40,106 nt of DNA from positions 1 through 40,106 of the forward strand of contig CAYPYW010000021.1 of the NCBI GenBank assembly GCA_964415365.1. The letters run 5' to 3'. The DNA is from Hydromicrobium sp964415365 (lineage in GTDB: Bacteria > Actinomycetota > Humimicrobiia > Humimicrobiales > Humimicrobiaceae). The position numbers and the translations under genes are program-made. Positions 16,497-24,164 of the stretch are shown one piece after another (position 1 is the stretch's first letter; each line of letters begins with the position of its first letter). The notes below the pieces were generated by a model. It was given only the letters and a program-made list of their open reading frames with translations. It made no database searches and was not told where the DNA came from.

Positions 16497-17282
16497 ATGA
16501 GGCAAACGCATATGATGACCAACAAGCTATCTGTAATCAATCTTATTGATAAAGAATTCGTAAAAAGGGAATGCATCGAAAAAATAATAGTGGAAGAAAG
16601 ACTGTACAGTAAAAAGAACAAATTACATAAGATTAAATTCATATTTAACGAAGAAAGAGAATCCGGACCTGCTTATTTTGCACTTAAATTATACCGGGAA
16701 GAAGGATGGGAGAAGAGAAAAGAAAAAGAATATTCAATGCTTAAGGCCCTAAAAGAATATGCACCCAGAAACAACATTTACGTTCCTGATGTAGTCTATA
16801 AAGGAAAAGATTTTCTGATAACTAAATTTGTGGAAGGAGATACTCTGCTTGATTATATTCTTGCAAAGGAAGCAAATAATGAAGAGATTGGATTTAACGA
16901 ATTAAATCCTCTTACGGCTTCATGTGAAATAATCAAAAATTTCCACAATATTTCAAAAGAAATTACCGGCTGCTCTTATGTATTTAATGATGTTAATCTG
17001 CGTAATTTCATAATAAGCTCCAGACTTTACAGGGTCGATTTTGAAGATTGGGCAGAGGGATGTCTTGAAGGAGATTTTGGAAAATTCATAGCTTTCACTC
17101 TAACCTATAATCCTGCTTTTTCCAGCTGGAAAATCAAACTTGCCGGGGAGCTGTCGAAATATATTTGTAATTTTTTTCATATTGACAGGAGCAAATTACG
17201 AATAGAAATAGAAAAGGAATTCCGGTCAATGGAAAGAAGGCGGAATTTACAGCCCGGAGTTTTTGAAAAGTACAATATTTAA
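16497..17282 (+). CDS. Small-molecule kinase-like protein (protein-kinase/APH fold)
   Basis: The 261-residue protein shows the landmarks of the kinase/aminoglycoside-phosphotransferase fold. FALKLYR (Lys near 64) is the ATP-anchoring lysine strand, KEYSML the helix-C glutamate, and FLITKFVEGDTL the hinge. FNDVNLRNFII (about 162-172) is the catalytic loop with Asp and Asn, and RVDFEDWAEG (about 180-189) replaces DFG. The catalytic-loop His is Asn here. I do not recognise the exact family; Kdo kinase, APH and thiamine-kinase relatives are all possible. It is the last gene of the cofactor operon, 23 bases after mobB. Vitamin ECF systems often pair an importer with a salvage kinase, so phosphorylation of an imported pterin is a plausible but untested role. 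GAGG sits nine bases before an in-frame ATG at 16512, which may be the true start. Confidence 0.6.
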   Translation: MRQTHMMTNKLSVINLIDKEFVKRECIEKIIVEERLYSKKNKLHKIKFIFNEERESGPAYFALKLYREEGWEKRKEKEYSMLKALKEYAPRNNIYVPDVVYKGKDFLITKFVEGDTLLDYILAKEANNEEIGFNELNPLTASCEIIKNFHNISKEITGCSYVFNDVNLRNFIISSRLYRVDFEDWAEGCLEGDFGKFIAFTLTYNPAFSSWKIKLAGELSKYICNFFHIDRSKLRIEIEKEFRSMERRRNLQPGVFEKYNI

Positions 17283-17340
17283 TTTTCAATCAAAAAATAC
17301 TTAATATGGAATACAAACAGTCCGTCTTTTCGAATCCCTC

Positions 17341-17365
17341 AAAATATGCGCTTGTGGCATATTTT
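17341..17365. terminator. Hairpin at the end of the cofactor operon and downstream of tRNA-Ser(GCT)
   Basis: AAAATATGC and GCATATTTT pair around a seven-base loop GCTTGTG. The hairpin lies 58 bases after the last operon stop on the plus strand, and 44 bases past the 3' end of the minus-strand tRNA-Ser, so it could stop transcription from both sides. A near-identical copy with a compensating base-pair change stands at 21443-21467, also 44 bases from a tRNA-Ser 3' end. Confidence 0.6.
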
Positions 17366-17409
17366 ACACAGTTAAAATTTACTGGGCCTTGCAGACTTCA
17401 GTAACTCCA

Positions 17410-17503
17410 TGGCGGAGAGGGAGGGATTCGAACCCTCGAGGCAAATTTACACTCGCCTAACCGCTTAGCAGGCGGCCCTTTTCGACCACTCAAGCACCTC
17501 TCC
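17410..17503 (-). tRNA. tRNA-Ser(GCT)
   Basis: The minus-strand reading gives acceptor strands GGAGAGG/CCTCTCC, discriminator G and encoded CCA (17412-17410). The anticodon stem CCGC/GCGG encloses the loop CTGCTAA, so the anticodon is GCT for AGC/AGU codons. A long class-II variable arm precedes the T arm GAGGGTTCGAATCCCTC. Length is 94 bases with CCA. Confidence 0.95.
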
Positions 17504-17703
17504 ACGCTTTCCAGCAAACAATATAATAACACAGATTTTATAAAAAAATATATACTGGAAATTCATTATCTCACTCTAATTGCTTACAAATAAACAGGTG
17601 ACTACTAATGTACTATCAGAATAGACAGACCGGAAACACTGAAAGGCTCATAAATACCCTGGTTTTATAGTAAGGTAAATAATATGAATAGATAAAGTAT
17701 CTT

Positions 17704-18813
17704 CTACTCAACTTCCTCTATAATATAACTACTGCTTCCAAGTCCGATCTTTTCCAGCTCATCTATTTGGCCGTAAGGATCCTTCCCCCATATCTTTTCA
17801 AAAAGGTGTTTTCCTTCCCGCAGTTTTCTTCCAACAGGAAGTGAGCCGGGAAGTAAATTTTCAGCCTTTATGGCATCAAGTGATGCTTTCTCTATCGCTA
17901 CAAGGTCATCTGAAGCCATTATTCCTATGTCTGGTACGAGTGACGCTGTTGAAAAACCCCAGCAGTCACAGAGCATGGTTATACTAAGCAGGACATTTAT
18001 ATAGTATACACTATCTCTGCCAAAAGTTTTCAGTACCTCATTAGTAGATATGGCCAACCCTTTCTGGAAATCTACAAAATTCTTACCTACAAAAGTGAGG
18101 GCGTTATTTGGGCATACTTCAACACAATGCTGACAAAACGTGCAGTGATGGAAAAATAATTCATATTTCCCCTCGTCATTGAACTTATTTGCTTTATACC
18201 TGCATTCATTAATACAGGTCTCACAATGATCGCAGAGTTCTTCATTCCACTCTATACCGCCTTCCAGAGCATGGACCTCCCTTCGTGTATTCGACGTAAC
18301 ACAACCCATGGCAATATTTTTACATGCGCCGCCATAACTACAGGAACCGTGCCCTTTTATATGCGAGAAATCAATCAATACTTCAGCATCATGAATATTA
18401 CCGGCTACCTGTACTTCTTTAAGTGATTTAAAATTGACCTTCTTCGAATAATAATATTTATCATTCGCGCCTGCCACCGGAACAAGTTTACAGCCTAAAA
18501 CTCCCTCGGAGTAACCTCTGCTTTCGGCACCACGGACTCCAAAGTTGTTATTATTCCTGTGATATAAGTCTGTAACAAAAACATCTCCCCCTGCGCCTTT
18601 TAAAGCTTTCACAAGTATTTTTGCAAATAAAGGGTGAATGGTGGTATAGCCCAGATTACTGCCCAGGTGCATTTTTAAAGCCACCGATTTACCCTCAACC
18701 ATTTTCTTAAGCGGCAGCGACTTAAGCATTCTTTCAAATTTTGCAGGAAGAGTTGCACTCGCCTCCAGCTTCTTGAAATTAACACTTGCAAATTTAACTA
18801 CGGATTTTTTCAT
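17704..18813 (-). CDS. DUF362 family Fe-S protein
   Basis: The 369-residue protein matches the DUF362 family of anaerobes. An N-terminal domain carries KMHLGSNLGYTTIHP (about 47-61), DFSHIKGHGSCSYGGACKN (about 148-166) and GCVTSNTRREVH. Two 4Fe-4S motifs follow, CDHCETCINEC (about 194-204) and CTFCQHCVEVCP (about 223-234), and then the second half of DUF362. Its biochemical role is not established; it is thought to handle electrons in anaerobic metabolism. It is transcribed alone, between tRNA-Ser(GCT) and tRNA-Arg. The ATG is preceded by GGGAGGGGATAG on the minus strand, a strong ribosome site. Confidence 0.88.
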   Translation of the reverse strand: MKKSVVKFASVNFKKLEASATLPAKFERMLKSLPLKKMVEGKSVALKMHLGSNLGYTTIHPLFAKILVKALKGAGGDVFVTDLYHRNNNNFGVRGAESRGYSEGVLGCKLVPVAGANDKYYYSKKVNFKSLKEVQVAGNIHDAEVLIDFSHIKGHGSCSYGGACKNIAMGCVTSNTRREVHALEGGIEWNEELCDHCETCINECRYKANKFNDEGKYELFFHHCTFCQHCVEVCPNNALTFVGKNFVDFQKGLAISTNEVLKTFGRDSVYYINVLLSITMLCDCWGFSTASLVPDIGIMASDDLVAIEKASLDAIKAENLLPGSLPVGRKLREGKHLFEKIWGKDPYGQIDELEKIGLGSSSYIIEEVE

Positions 18814-18923
18814 TTTCTTTCTATCCCCTCCCGGAATACTCTCAAGTCTTCTCTTCTTCGTAATTAATTCTACTACAATTATCCACTATTATCTCTTTAA
18901 CATCAATTTCCGGAATTCCAAAA

Positions 18924-19000
18924 TGGTGCGCCTGGAGGGATTCGAACCCCCAACCTTCGGATTCGTAGTCCACCGCTCTATCCAGTTGAGCTACAGGCGC
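18924..19000 (-). tRNA. tRNA-Arg(ACG)
   Basis: The acceptor strands GCGCCTG/CAGGCGC, discriminator A and encoded CCA are clear on the minus strand. The anticodon loop CTACGAA gives ACG, the arginine anticodon that is normally edited to ICG to read CGU, CGC and CGA. T arm GGGGGTTCGAATCCCTC is regular. Length is 77 bases with CCA. Confidence 0.95.
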
Positions 19001-19110
19001 CTACCTTTTACACCAAAGCTTATTATCTGCATAAATAGAAGAATTGGACCTGCTGTATATCAGCACAGCAAAAATATATTTATTATTGGAAAGTAGCAGT
19101 CATCACCAGA

Positions 19111-19344
19111 TCAGGAAATTTCATTTAATTCTTTTAACAACCCGCTTATATCAATGCCATAAATCTTAGAAATCTGGCCAAGTGTTAATATACCTGCCTC
19201 ATAAGCTGCCATTGGACAATGCAGGCAGGGTAGTTTATATTTATTAATAATTTTACTTGCTTCTGGTGAATTCAGTACTTCCGATAATTTTGTATTTTCG
19301 GTATATTCATTTGTCATAGCTTTTTTCATAAGTTGCTTACACAC
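19111..19344 (-). CDS. DUF1858 domain protein (redox-disulfide type)
   Basis: This protein of up to 77 residues is almost entirely a DUF1858 domain. It has the helix LSEVLNSPEASKIINKY, then a CLHCPMAAYE motif with a CxxC pair (about residues 40-43), and a C-terminal helix SKIYGIDISGLLKELNE. Members are small proteins from anaerobes, often linked to hybrid-cluster or other redox proteins; the CxxC may be a redox disulfide or a metal site. The start is unclear: GTG at 19344 overlaps the likely ribosome site GAGAGG, so ATG at 19329 (MKKAM) or 19317 (MTNEY) is more likely. It diverges from the PAS-GGDEF gene. Confidence 0.8.
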   Translation of the reverse strand: MCKQLMKKAMTNEYTENTKLSEVLNSPEASKIINKYKLPCLHCPMAAYEAGILTLGQISKIYGIDISGLLKELNEIS

Positions 19345-19573
19345 CTCTCTCAGTTTTAACTTTTTAAAAGTATATCCTTTTTACCTCCTTTTGTATACTC
19401 TCCAATAAAAAATATATCAGACATTCTCTATAATCTGGAGACTCTAAAAAAAACATGTATGAAAAGTATTAAAGATGGTTTATAATACTCCTATAATCTA
19501 ATTCTAATAAAAGTGCTGAAGAACAGTAGATATACAATATCTTAAGAATCTGTGCATGCTATGAAGGGGTAGA

Positions 19574-21444
19574 ATGGTACAGAGAAAGGAAAACAAGAGT
19601 TCAAGCAAAGATAATCACATTAAGAGTGGCCACCAAAATATACTCCACGAGTATTTCAGTGAATGCGATCTGTTTCAAAAACTCATAGACAACATTCCTG
19701 ATCATATTTATATCAAAGACAGTAAAAATAGGTATATTATAGTAAATAAAGCAAAGGCTGACTTCACAAATAAAAAACCAGAAGATTTCATAGGAAAAAC
19801 AGACTTTGACTTTTTCCCCAAAAATAAGGCAGAGGAATATTCCAGAGATGAAAATTTGGTTATGAAAAAAAGAAAATCCATTATCGACAAGGTAGAGGAA
19901 GTATCATATTCCGATAAAAAATTCTGGATGTCCAGCAGTAAAATACCCTGGTACGATAGAAATGGAAAAATTATGGGAACTATGGGTATATCCAGAAATA
20001 TAACCAGAAGAAGACAACTGGAAGATAACATTTTAAGCGGGGAAAAAAGCATCTTCGACTCCTTAATGGATAATATGACCGAGAGCATATTTTTCAAAGA
20101 TTTAAATAGCAGATTTATTCGAATTAATAAGGCATGTGCTGAAAAGTTCGGCATAGAAAGTCCGGAAGAAGCAGTTGGGAAGACGGATTTTAACATCTTT
20201 AGCAAAGAGCATGCAAAACAGGCATTTGAAGATGAGCAGAATATAATAAAATCAGGCAGACCTATAGTAGATCTTGAGGAAAAAGAAACTTTCGAAAATA
20301 AAGCTGATAAATGGGCATCGACTACAAAGATGCCCTGGTATGATCAAAACAAAAACATAATAGGAACATTTGGCATAACCAGAGACATAACAGGAAAGGA
20401 AAAGGCAGAAGAAAAAATAAAATATCTATCCTTCCATGATATGCTTACAGGACTATACAATAGAGCATATTTCGACGAAGAACTGAGAAGACTTGACACT
20501 AAAAGACAGCTCCTCATTACTATAGTAATGGGAGATATAAATGGACTCAAAGTGGTAAATGATGCATATGGCCATGTCAAGGGAGATATATTCCTTAGAA
20601 GGATAGCCGATATCCTGAAAGAATGTTTCAGAAAAGAAGATATTATTCAAGATGGGGAGGAGATGAATTTATCTCCATACTTCCCCATACTTATACAAAA
20701 GATGCAAAAGGCATCATAAAGAGAATAAAAGAGATGTGCAGAGAAAGAAGCACAATCGATATATCTTTAAGTATTTCATTTGGAGTTTCGGTAAAGAGAT
20801 CACCATCAGAAGATATAAATGCCGTGCTAAAAGAAGCTGAAGATAAAATGTATAAAAATAAATTATTGGAAAGTAAGTCTGCCAATGAAATTATTATATG
20901 CTCGCTTAAAGAGAATTTGAAAAAAGGAGGTCATAATTATGTAGAACATACCAATGAAATGAAACAATATGCTCTAACAATAGGAAAAAGACTCAAGCTT
21001 TCCAGTACAAAGCTTGAAGAATTGAAATTACTTATGGATCTACAAAATATAGGAAAACTAGCTCTGGCAGACGAAATAATGTCAAAGCCAGGAAGATTTA
21101 CTGATGAGGAATGGAAGATAATAAAAAAACTTCCAGAAATGGAATACCGTATTGCAGAATCATCAGCAGCACTCAAACCTATATCAGAACCAATACTTTC
21201 CCATTATGAGTGGTACAATGGTGAAGGATACCCGAGAGGCATGAAAGGTAAAGATATTCCGATACTATCCAGAATATTATTTCTTATTAATTCCTATGAG
21301 GCTATGACAATGGATAGACCATACAAGAAGAAGATGACTAGAAAGGAAGTTATAAAAGAGATAAAAAGGTGCTGTGGAGCTCAGTTCGACCCTGAAATAG
21401 TTAGAATTTTTCTGGAAACATTAGAAAAGAACCCAACCCCCTAA
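19574..21444 (+). pseudogene. PAS-PAS-GGDEF-HD-GYP signalling protein, interrupted by a frameshift
   Basis: Two overlapping reading frames (19574-20719 and 20623-21444) together encode one protein of about 620 residues. It has PAS 1 (about 30-145), PAS 2 (about 160-275), a GGDEF domain starting at FHDMLTGLYNRAYF, then an HD-GYP-like domain to the end. The break lies near 20645-20650, between RKED and GGDEF. Adding one base there restores RKED, five residues, then GGDEF, exactly the spacing of the c-di-GMP inhibitory site, so one base seems to be missing. The HD-GYP part is degenerate: LQNIGK where LHDIGK is usual, and SHYEWYNGEGYP where HHE..DGxGYP is usual, so phosphodiesterase activity is doubtful. 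The frameshift could be a real mutation or a sequencing error. Confidence 0.82.
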
Positions 21445-21467
21445 AATATACGCTTGTGGTATATTTT
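21443..21467. terminator. Hairpin copy downstream of the PAS-GGDEF gene and tRNA-Ser fragment
   Basis: AAAATATAC and GTATATTTT pair around loop GCTTGTG. It is the same element as at 17341-17365, but one G-C pair of the stem has become A-T on both sides, so the pairing is preserved. The stop codon of the preceding reading frame overlaps its first base pairs. Confidence 0.6.
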
Positions 21468-21509
21468 GCATAAACTAACTCTATCAATCTGTGCAGCCAT
21501 TAGTGACTT

Positions 21510-21532
21510 TATGGCGGAGAGGGAGGGATTTG
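21510..21532 (-). repeat. Duplicated 3' end of tRNA-Ser (direct repeat with 21663-21685)
   Basis: The 23-base sequence TATGGCGGAGAGGGAGGGAT plus TTG occurs here and again at 21663-21685, where it is the CCA, acceptor strand and T-arm end of tRNA-Ser(TGA). Here no tRNA body follows. The 44 bases downstream of this fragment (21468-21511) align without gaps to the 44 bases downstream of tRNA-Ser(GCT) (17366-17409) and lead to the same hairpin, so this fragment sits in the ancestral tRNA-flank context. Confidence 0.85.
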
Positions 21533-21662
21533 GTCTTTCGTCTCGCTCCGCTCGCTGCAGAGCCGCGGACTCCTTTGCTGACGCTTCGTCCGTCCTTTCA
21601 AATCCCGGAAACATGGATCCACCATGTTTCCACCATTTGTATCTACCATTAATTATTATATC
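21533..21662. mobile_element. GC-rich 130-base insert between tRNA-Ser 3'-end repeats
   Basis: The stretch between the two tRNA 3'-end copies is much richer in G and C than its surroundings up to about 21610. It carries no open reading frame of its own. It contains a perfect ten-pair hairpin (GGAAACATGG with CCATGTTTCC, 21607-21631) and an imperfect CGGAC/GTCCG pair. It looks like a small non-autonomous element, or remnant, that duplicated the tRNA 3' end on entry. No integrase is nearby. Its identity is inferred from layout alone. Confidence 0.45.
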
Positions 21663-21664
21663 TA

Positions 21665-21756
21665 TGGCGGAGAGGGAGGGATTTGAACCCCCGGAAGGTA
21701 TAAACCTTCAACGGTTTTCAAGACCGCCGCATTCAACCAGACTCTGCCACCTCTCC
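21665..21756 (-). tRNA. tRNA-Ser(TGA)
   Basis: The minus strand shows acceptor strands GGAGAGG/CCTCTCC, discriminator G and encoded CCA. The anticodon stem GCGGT/ACCGT encloses loop CTTGAAA, giving anticodon TGA for UCN codons. The long variable arm is present, and the T arm is GGGGGTTCAAATCCCTC. The 3' end is duplicated at 21510-21532. The gene lies 157 bases downstream of serS in the same orientation. Confidence 0.95.
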
Positions 21757-21913
21757 AGGCAAAGACAAATTATAGCATAAAATTCGTATTTATAAATGTC
21801 ATTCCAAAATCCGCCGATTGCCGCAGTAAATCAACTTAAAGAAGCTGTGGTTATGATATTTAAAACTTCACCAACATTAATATTGGTTTAAATTTGAAGG
21901 TAGTTTTAGATTA

Positions 21914-23185
21914 TTAACTCTGCTTTCTTCTGGAAATTATTTTTATCCCTCCCATATAGGGCAGAAGTGCTTCCGGAACTCTTATATTTCCATCATTATC
22001 CTGATAATTTTCATAAATTGCTATCAAGGTTCTCCCCACCGCACAGGCAGTACTGTTCATAGTATGAACCAGTTCTTTCTTTTTCCCATCCCTGTACTTT
22101 ATATTAAGCCTTCTTGCCTGGAAATCAGTATCATGGCTGCAAGAGGCTAACTCTCTGTATTTCTCCTGCCCTGGAAGCCAAACTTCCAGATCATATTTTT
22201 TAGCATTAGGAGCTCCAATATCACCGGTGCACATATTCACAATTCTGTAATGAAGTTCCAGCCCCTGTATAATTTCTTCAAGTGTTCCTTTTAACTTTTC
22301 GTATTCTTCCCAGGATTTTTCAGGATGAGCAAAAATAAACATTTCAACCTTATCAAATTGGTGAACCCTGAATAATCCTCCCATATCCTTACCGTAAGTC
22401 CCTGCTTCTCTTCTGAAACAGGTGGAAAAAGCAGTATATTTTAGAGGAAGAATATCCACATCCAGGAACTCATTACTATGATAAGCGCAAAGCGGAACTT
22501 CCGAGGTCCCGATTAAGAATAAATCATCAAGCTCAGTTTTGTAATACTGAGTTTCTTCTACAGGAAAAAATCCTGTACCGTACATCGCCATCTCTTTTAC
22601 CAGCAATGGCGGTATAAGCGGCGTAAAGCCCTTGTGAGTCAATATATTAAGAACATACTGGACCAACGCAAATTCCAGCAAAACCGCTTCATTCTTTAAA
22701 AAAACAAATCTTGAACCGGAAATCTTTGCCGCTCTTTTCTCATCAAGTATGTCCAGATTCACACCGAGATCAATATGATTCTTAGGTTTAAAACCAAACT
22801 CCGGTTTCTTGCCATAATAGGACTCAACCACATTTCCGCTTTCGTCTTTACCGACAGGTGTGGTACTGTGTGAGAGGTTAGGATATGTTGAAAAGTGAAT
22901 TAGAAACTTATCCGCAATGTCAGTCAATTCAACTTCCATCTTCTCTAAATCCTCATTCATCTTTTTCATCTGGTTAATTTTTTTATTTTTCTCTTCCCCT
23001 TTAAGTCCCGGTATTATTTTTGAAGCCAGATTCTTCTCAGACCTTAATTGGTCAATTTTGAACGTAAGATCTCTTTTTTTTCTATCCAGCTCAAGACCAA
23101 TAGCAATATCAATTTTTAAACCCCTTTTATTTATTTCTGACTCAAAAACCTGAGGGCTCTTTCTAAACAATTCCAAATCAATCAT
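21914..23185 (-). CDS. serS: Seryl-tRNA synthetase
   Basis: The 423-residue class II synthetase charges tRNA-Ser with serine in the cytosol. Residues 1-105 form the coiled-coil arm that grips the long variable arm (MIDLELFRKSPQVF to the LEKMEVELTDIADKF helix). The catalytic domain shows motif 1 around HKGFTPLIPPLLV (about 192-204), motif 2 FSTCFRREAGTYGKDMGGLFRVHQF (longer run, about 256-280) and motif 3 near NSTACAVGRTLIAIYEN (about 387-403). The length is standard. It follows pheA by 18 bases and is presumably co-transcribed with it. Three tRNA-Ser genes lie within 22 kb. Confidence 0.97.
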   Translation of the reverse strand: MIDLELFRKSPQVFESEINKRGLKIDIAIGLELDRKKRDLTFKIDQLRSEKNLASKIIPGLKGEEKNKKINQMKKMNEDLEKMEVELTDIADKFLIHFSTYPNLSHSTTPVGKDESGNVVESYYGKKPEFGFKPKNHIDLGVNLDILDEKRAAKISGSRFVFLKNEAVLLEFALVQYVLNILTHKGFTPLIPPLLVKEMAMYGTGFFPVEETQYYKTELDDLFLIGTSEVPLCAYHSNEFLDVDILPLKYTAFSTCFRREAGTYGKDMGGLFRVHQFDKVEMFIFAHPEKSWEEYEKLKGTLEEIIQGLELHYRIVNMCTGDIGAPNAKKYDLEVWLPGQEKYRELASCSHDTDFQARRLNIKYRDGKKKELVHTMNSTACAVGRTLIAIYENYQDNDGNIRVPEALLPYMGGIKIISRRKQS

Positions 23186-23203
23186 CAGTTTTCTCCACTC
23201 TTA

Positions 23204-24058
23204 TTATTTCATATTGCTTCCAACCCATTTAGGATATGAACCTAAAATTTTTACCAGGTATACACTTTTTCTCAGGGCTTCAATTGCCCCAAAAATATTT
23301 TTATCATGTAGATGACCATCCAGATCTATCATAAATACATAATCCCCAAGATCTTTTTTAGCCGGTCTGGACTCCAGCCGGGTCAGATTAATGCTTCTTC
23401 TGGCAAATTCTTTGAGTATATTATATAGACTCCCGGGCCTGTCCTCCTTAAGAAAACATACTATCGAAGTCTTATCCTTGCCCGTCCTCGGCTGTATTTT
23501 GTTCCCGATGAAGACGAACCTCGTTTTGTTATCCTTGTTATCCTCAATATCGCTCTCTATTATTTCCATTCCATAAATCTTTGCTGCAGTTCTGGTTCCT
23601 ATCGCAGCTATATTATCATTCTCTTTTCTTAAAATTTTAACAGCCTCGGCAGTACTGTTAGCAGCTATTATTTCAGCACCTTTCAAATTTGTTGACAAAA
23701 ATCTCCTGCACTGCGCAGTGGCATGAGGATGAGACATCACTTTTTTAATATCTTTGAGTTTAATTTTCTTTTTGCCGATAAGACTGTGTTTTACTGGAAT
23801 GGTTACTTCTCCTATTATCTTTGCTTCACTTTCAAAAGCAAGGATATCCTGAGTAATATTTACCGAACCTTCAATGGAATTCTCCATAGGAACCAATCCC
23901 TCATCGGCCTGGCCACTGTCCACACTTTTTATGACTTCTATTACCGTGGGATAGGATACCTTTTCTATCTGGCTTATGTCTTTAACAAATCTATCCAGAG
24001 CTTCCTCAGTAAATGTTCCTGGTGGACCAAAATATGCTATTTTCTTTTTCATACTCAT
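23204..24058 (-). CDS. pheA: Prephenate dehydratase
   Basis: The 284-residue, monofunctional enzyme converts prephenate to phenylpyruvate in phenylalanine synthesis. The catalytic PDT domain (about 5-185) contains GPPGTFTEEA (residues 11-20), VPMENSIEGSV and the conserved DNKTRFVFIG near 176-185 with the catalytic Thr-Arg-Phe. A C-terminal ACT domain (about 198-275) includes the ESRPAK motif used in allosteric phenylalanine binding. The chorismate mutase and other aromatic genes are not adjacent. It precedes serS in an apparent two-gene operon. Confidence 0.96.
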   Translation of the reverse strand: MSMKKKIAYFGPPGTFTEEALDRFVKDISQIEKVSYPTVIEVIKSVDSGQADEGLVPMENSIEGSVNITQDILAFESEAKIIGEVTIPVKHSLIGKKKIKLKDIKKVMSHPHATAQCRRFLSTNLKGAEIIAANSTAEAVKILRKENDNIAAIGTRTAAKIYGMEIIESDIEDNKDNKTRFVFIGNKIQPRTGKDKTSIVCFLKEDRPGSLYNILKEFARRSINLTRLESRPAKKDLGDYVFMIDLDGHLHDKNIFGAIEALRKSVYLVKILGSYPKWVGSNMK

Positions 24059-24164
24059 ATTAATATACCCTAAGAGATCAGTGATAATAAAAAATACTAA
24101 ACATACATTTTATTGATTGAAAATAATATAAAACAAAACAAGCTTTGTAAATCAGGATTATTTT

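Noticed and set aside
17327..17340. TCGAATCCCTC just before the hairpin at 17341, resembling a tRNA T arm
   Set aside because: Only 11 bases match, in the opposite orientation to the tRNA beside it, so chance cannot be excluded.
18773..19096. Plus-strand open frame over tRNA-Arg
   Set aside because: It reads through the tRNA gene on the opposite strand; the MVRLEGFEPPTFG segment is the familiar artefact of translating a tRNA antisense.
20600..20720. Programmed ribosomal frameshift in the PAS-GGDEF gene
   Set aside because: No classical slippery heptamer or downstream stem-loop lies at the break, so a mutation or sequencing error is more likely.
21454..21780. Plus-strand open frame of 108 codons with a repeated MAEREGF segment
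   Set aside because: It is translated from the antisense of tRNA-Ser(TGA) and its duplicated 3' end; the repeat is the tRNA repeat and not a protein.
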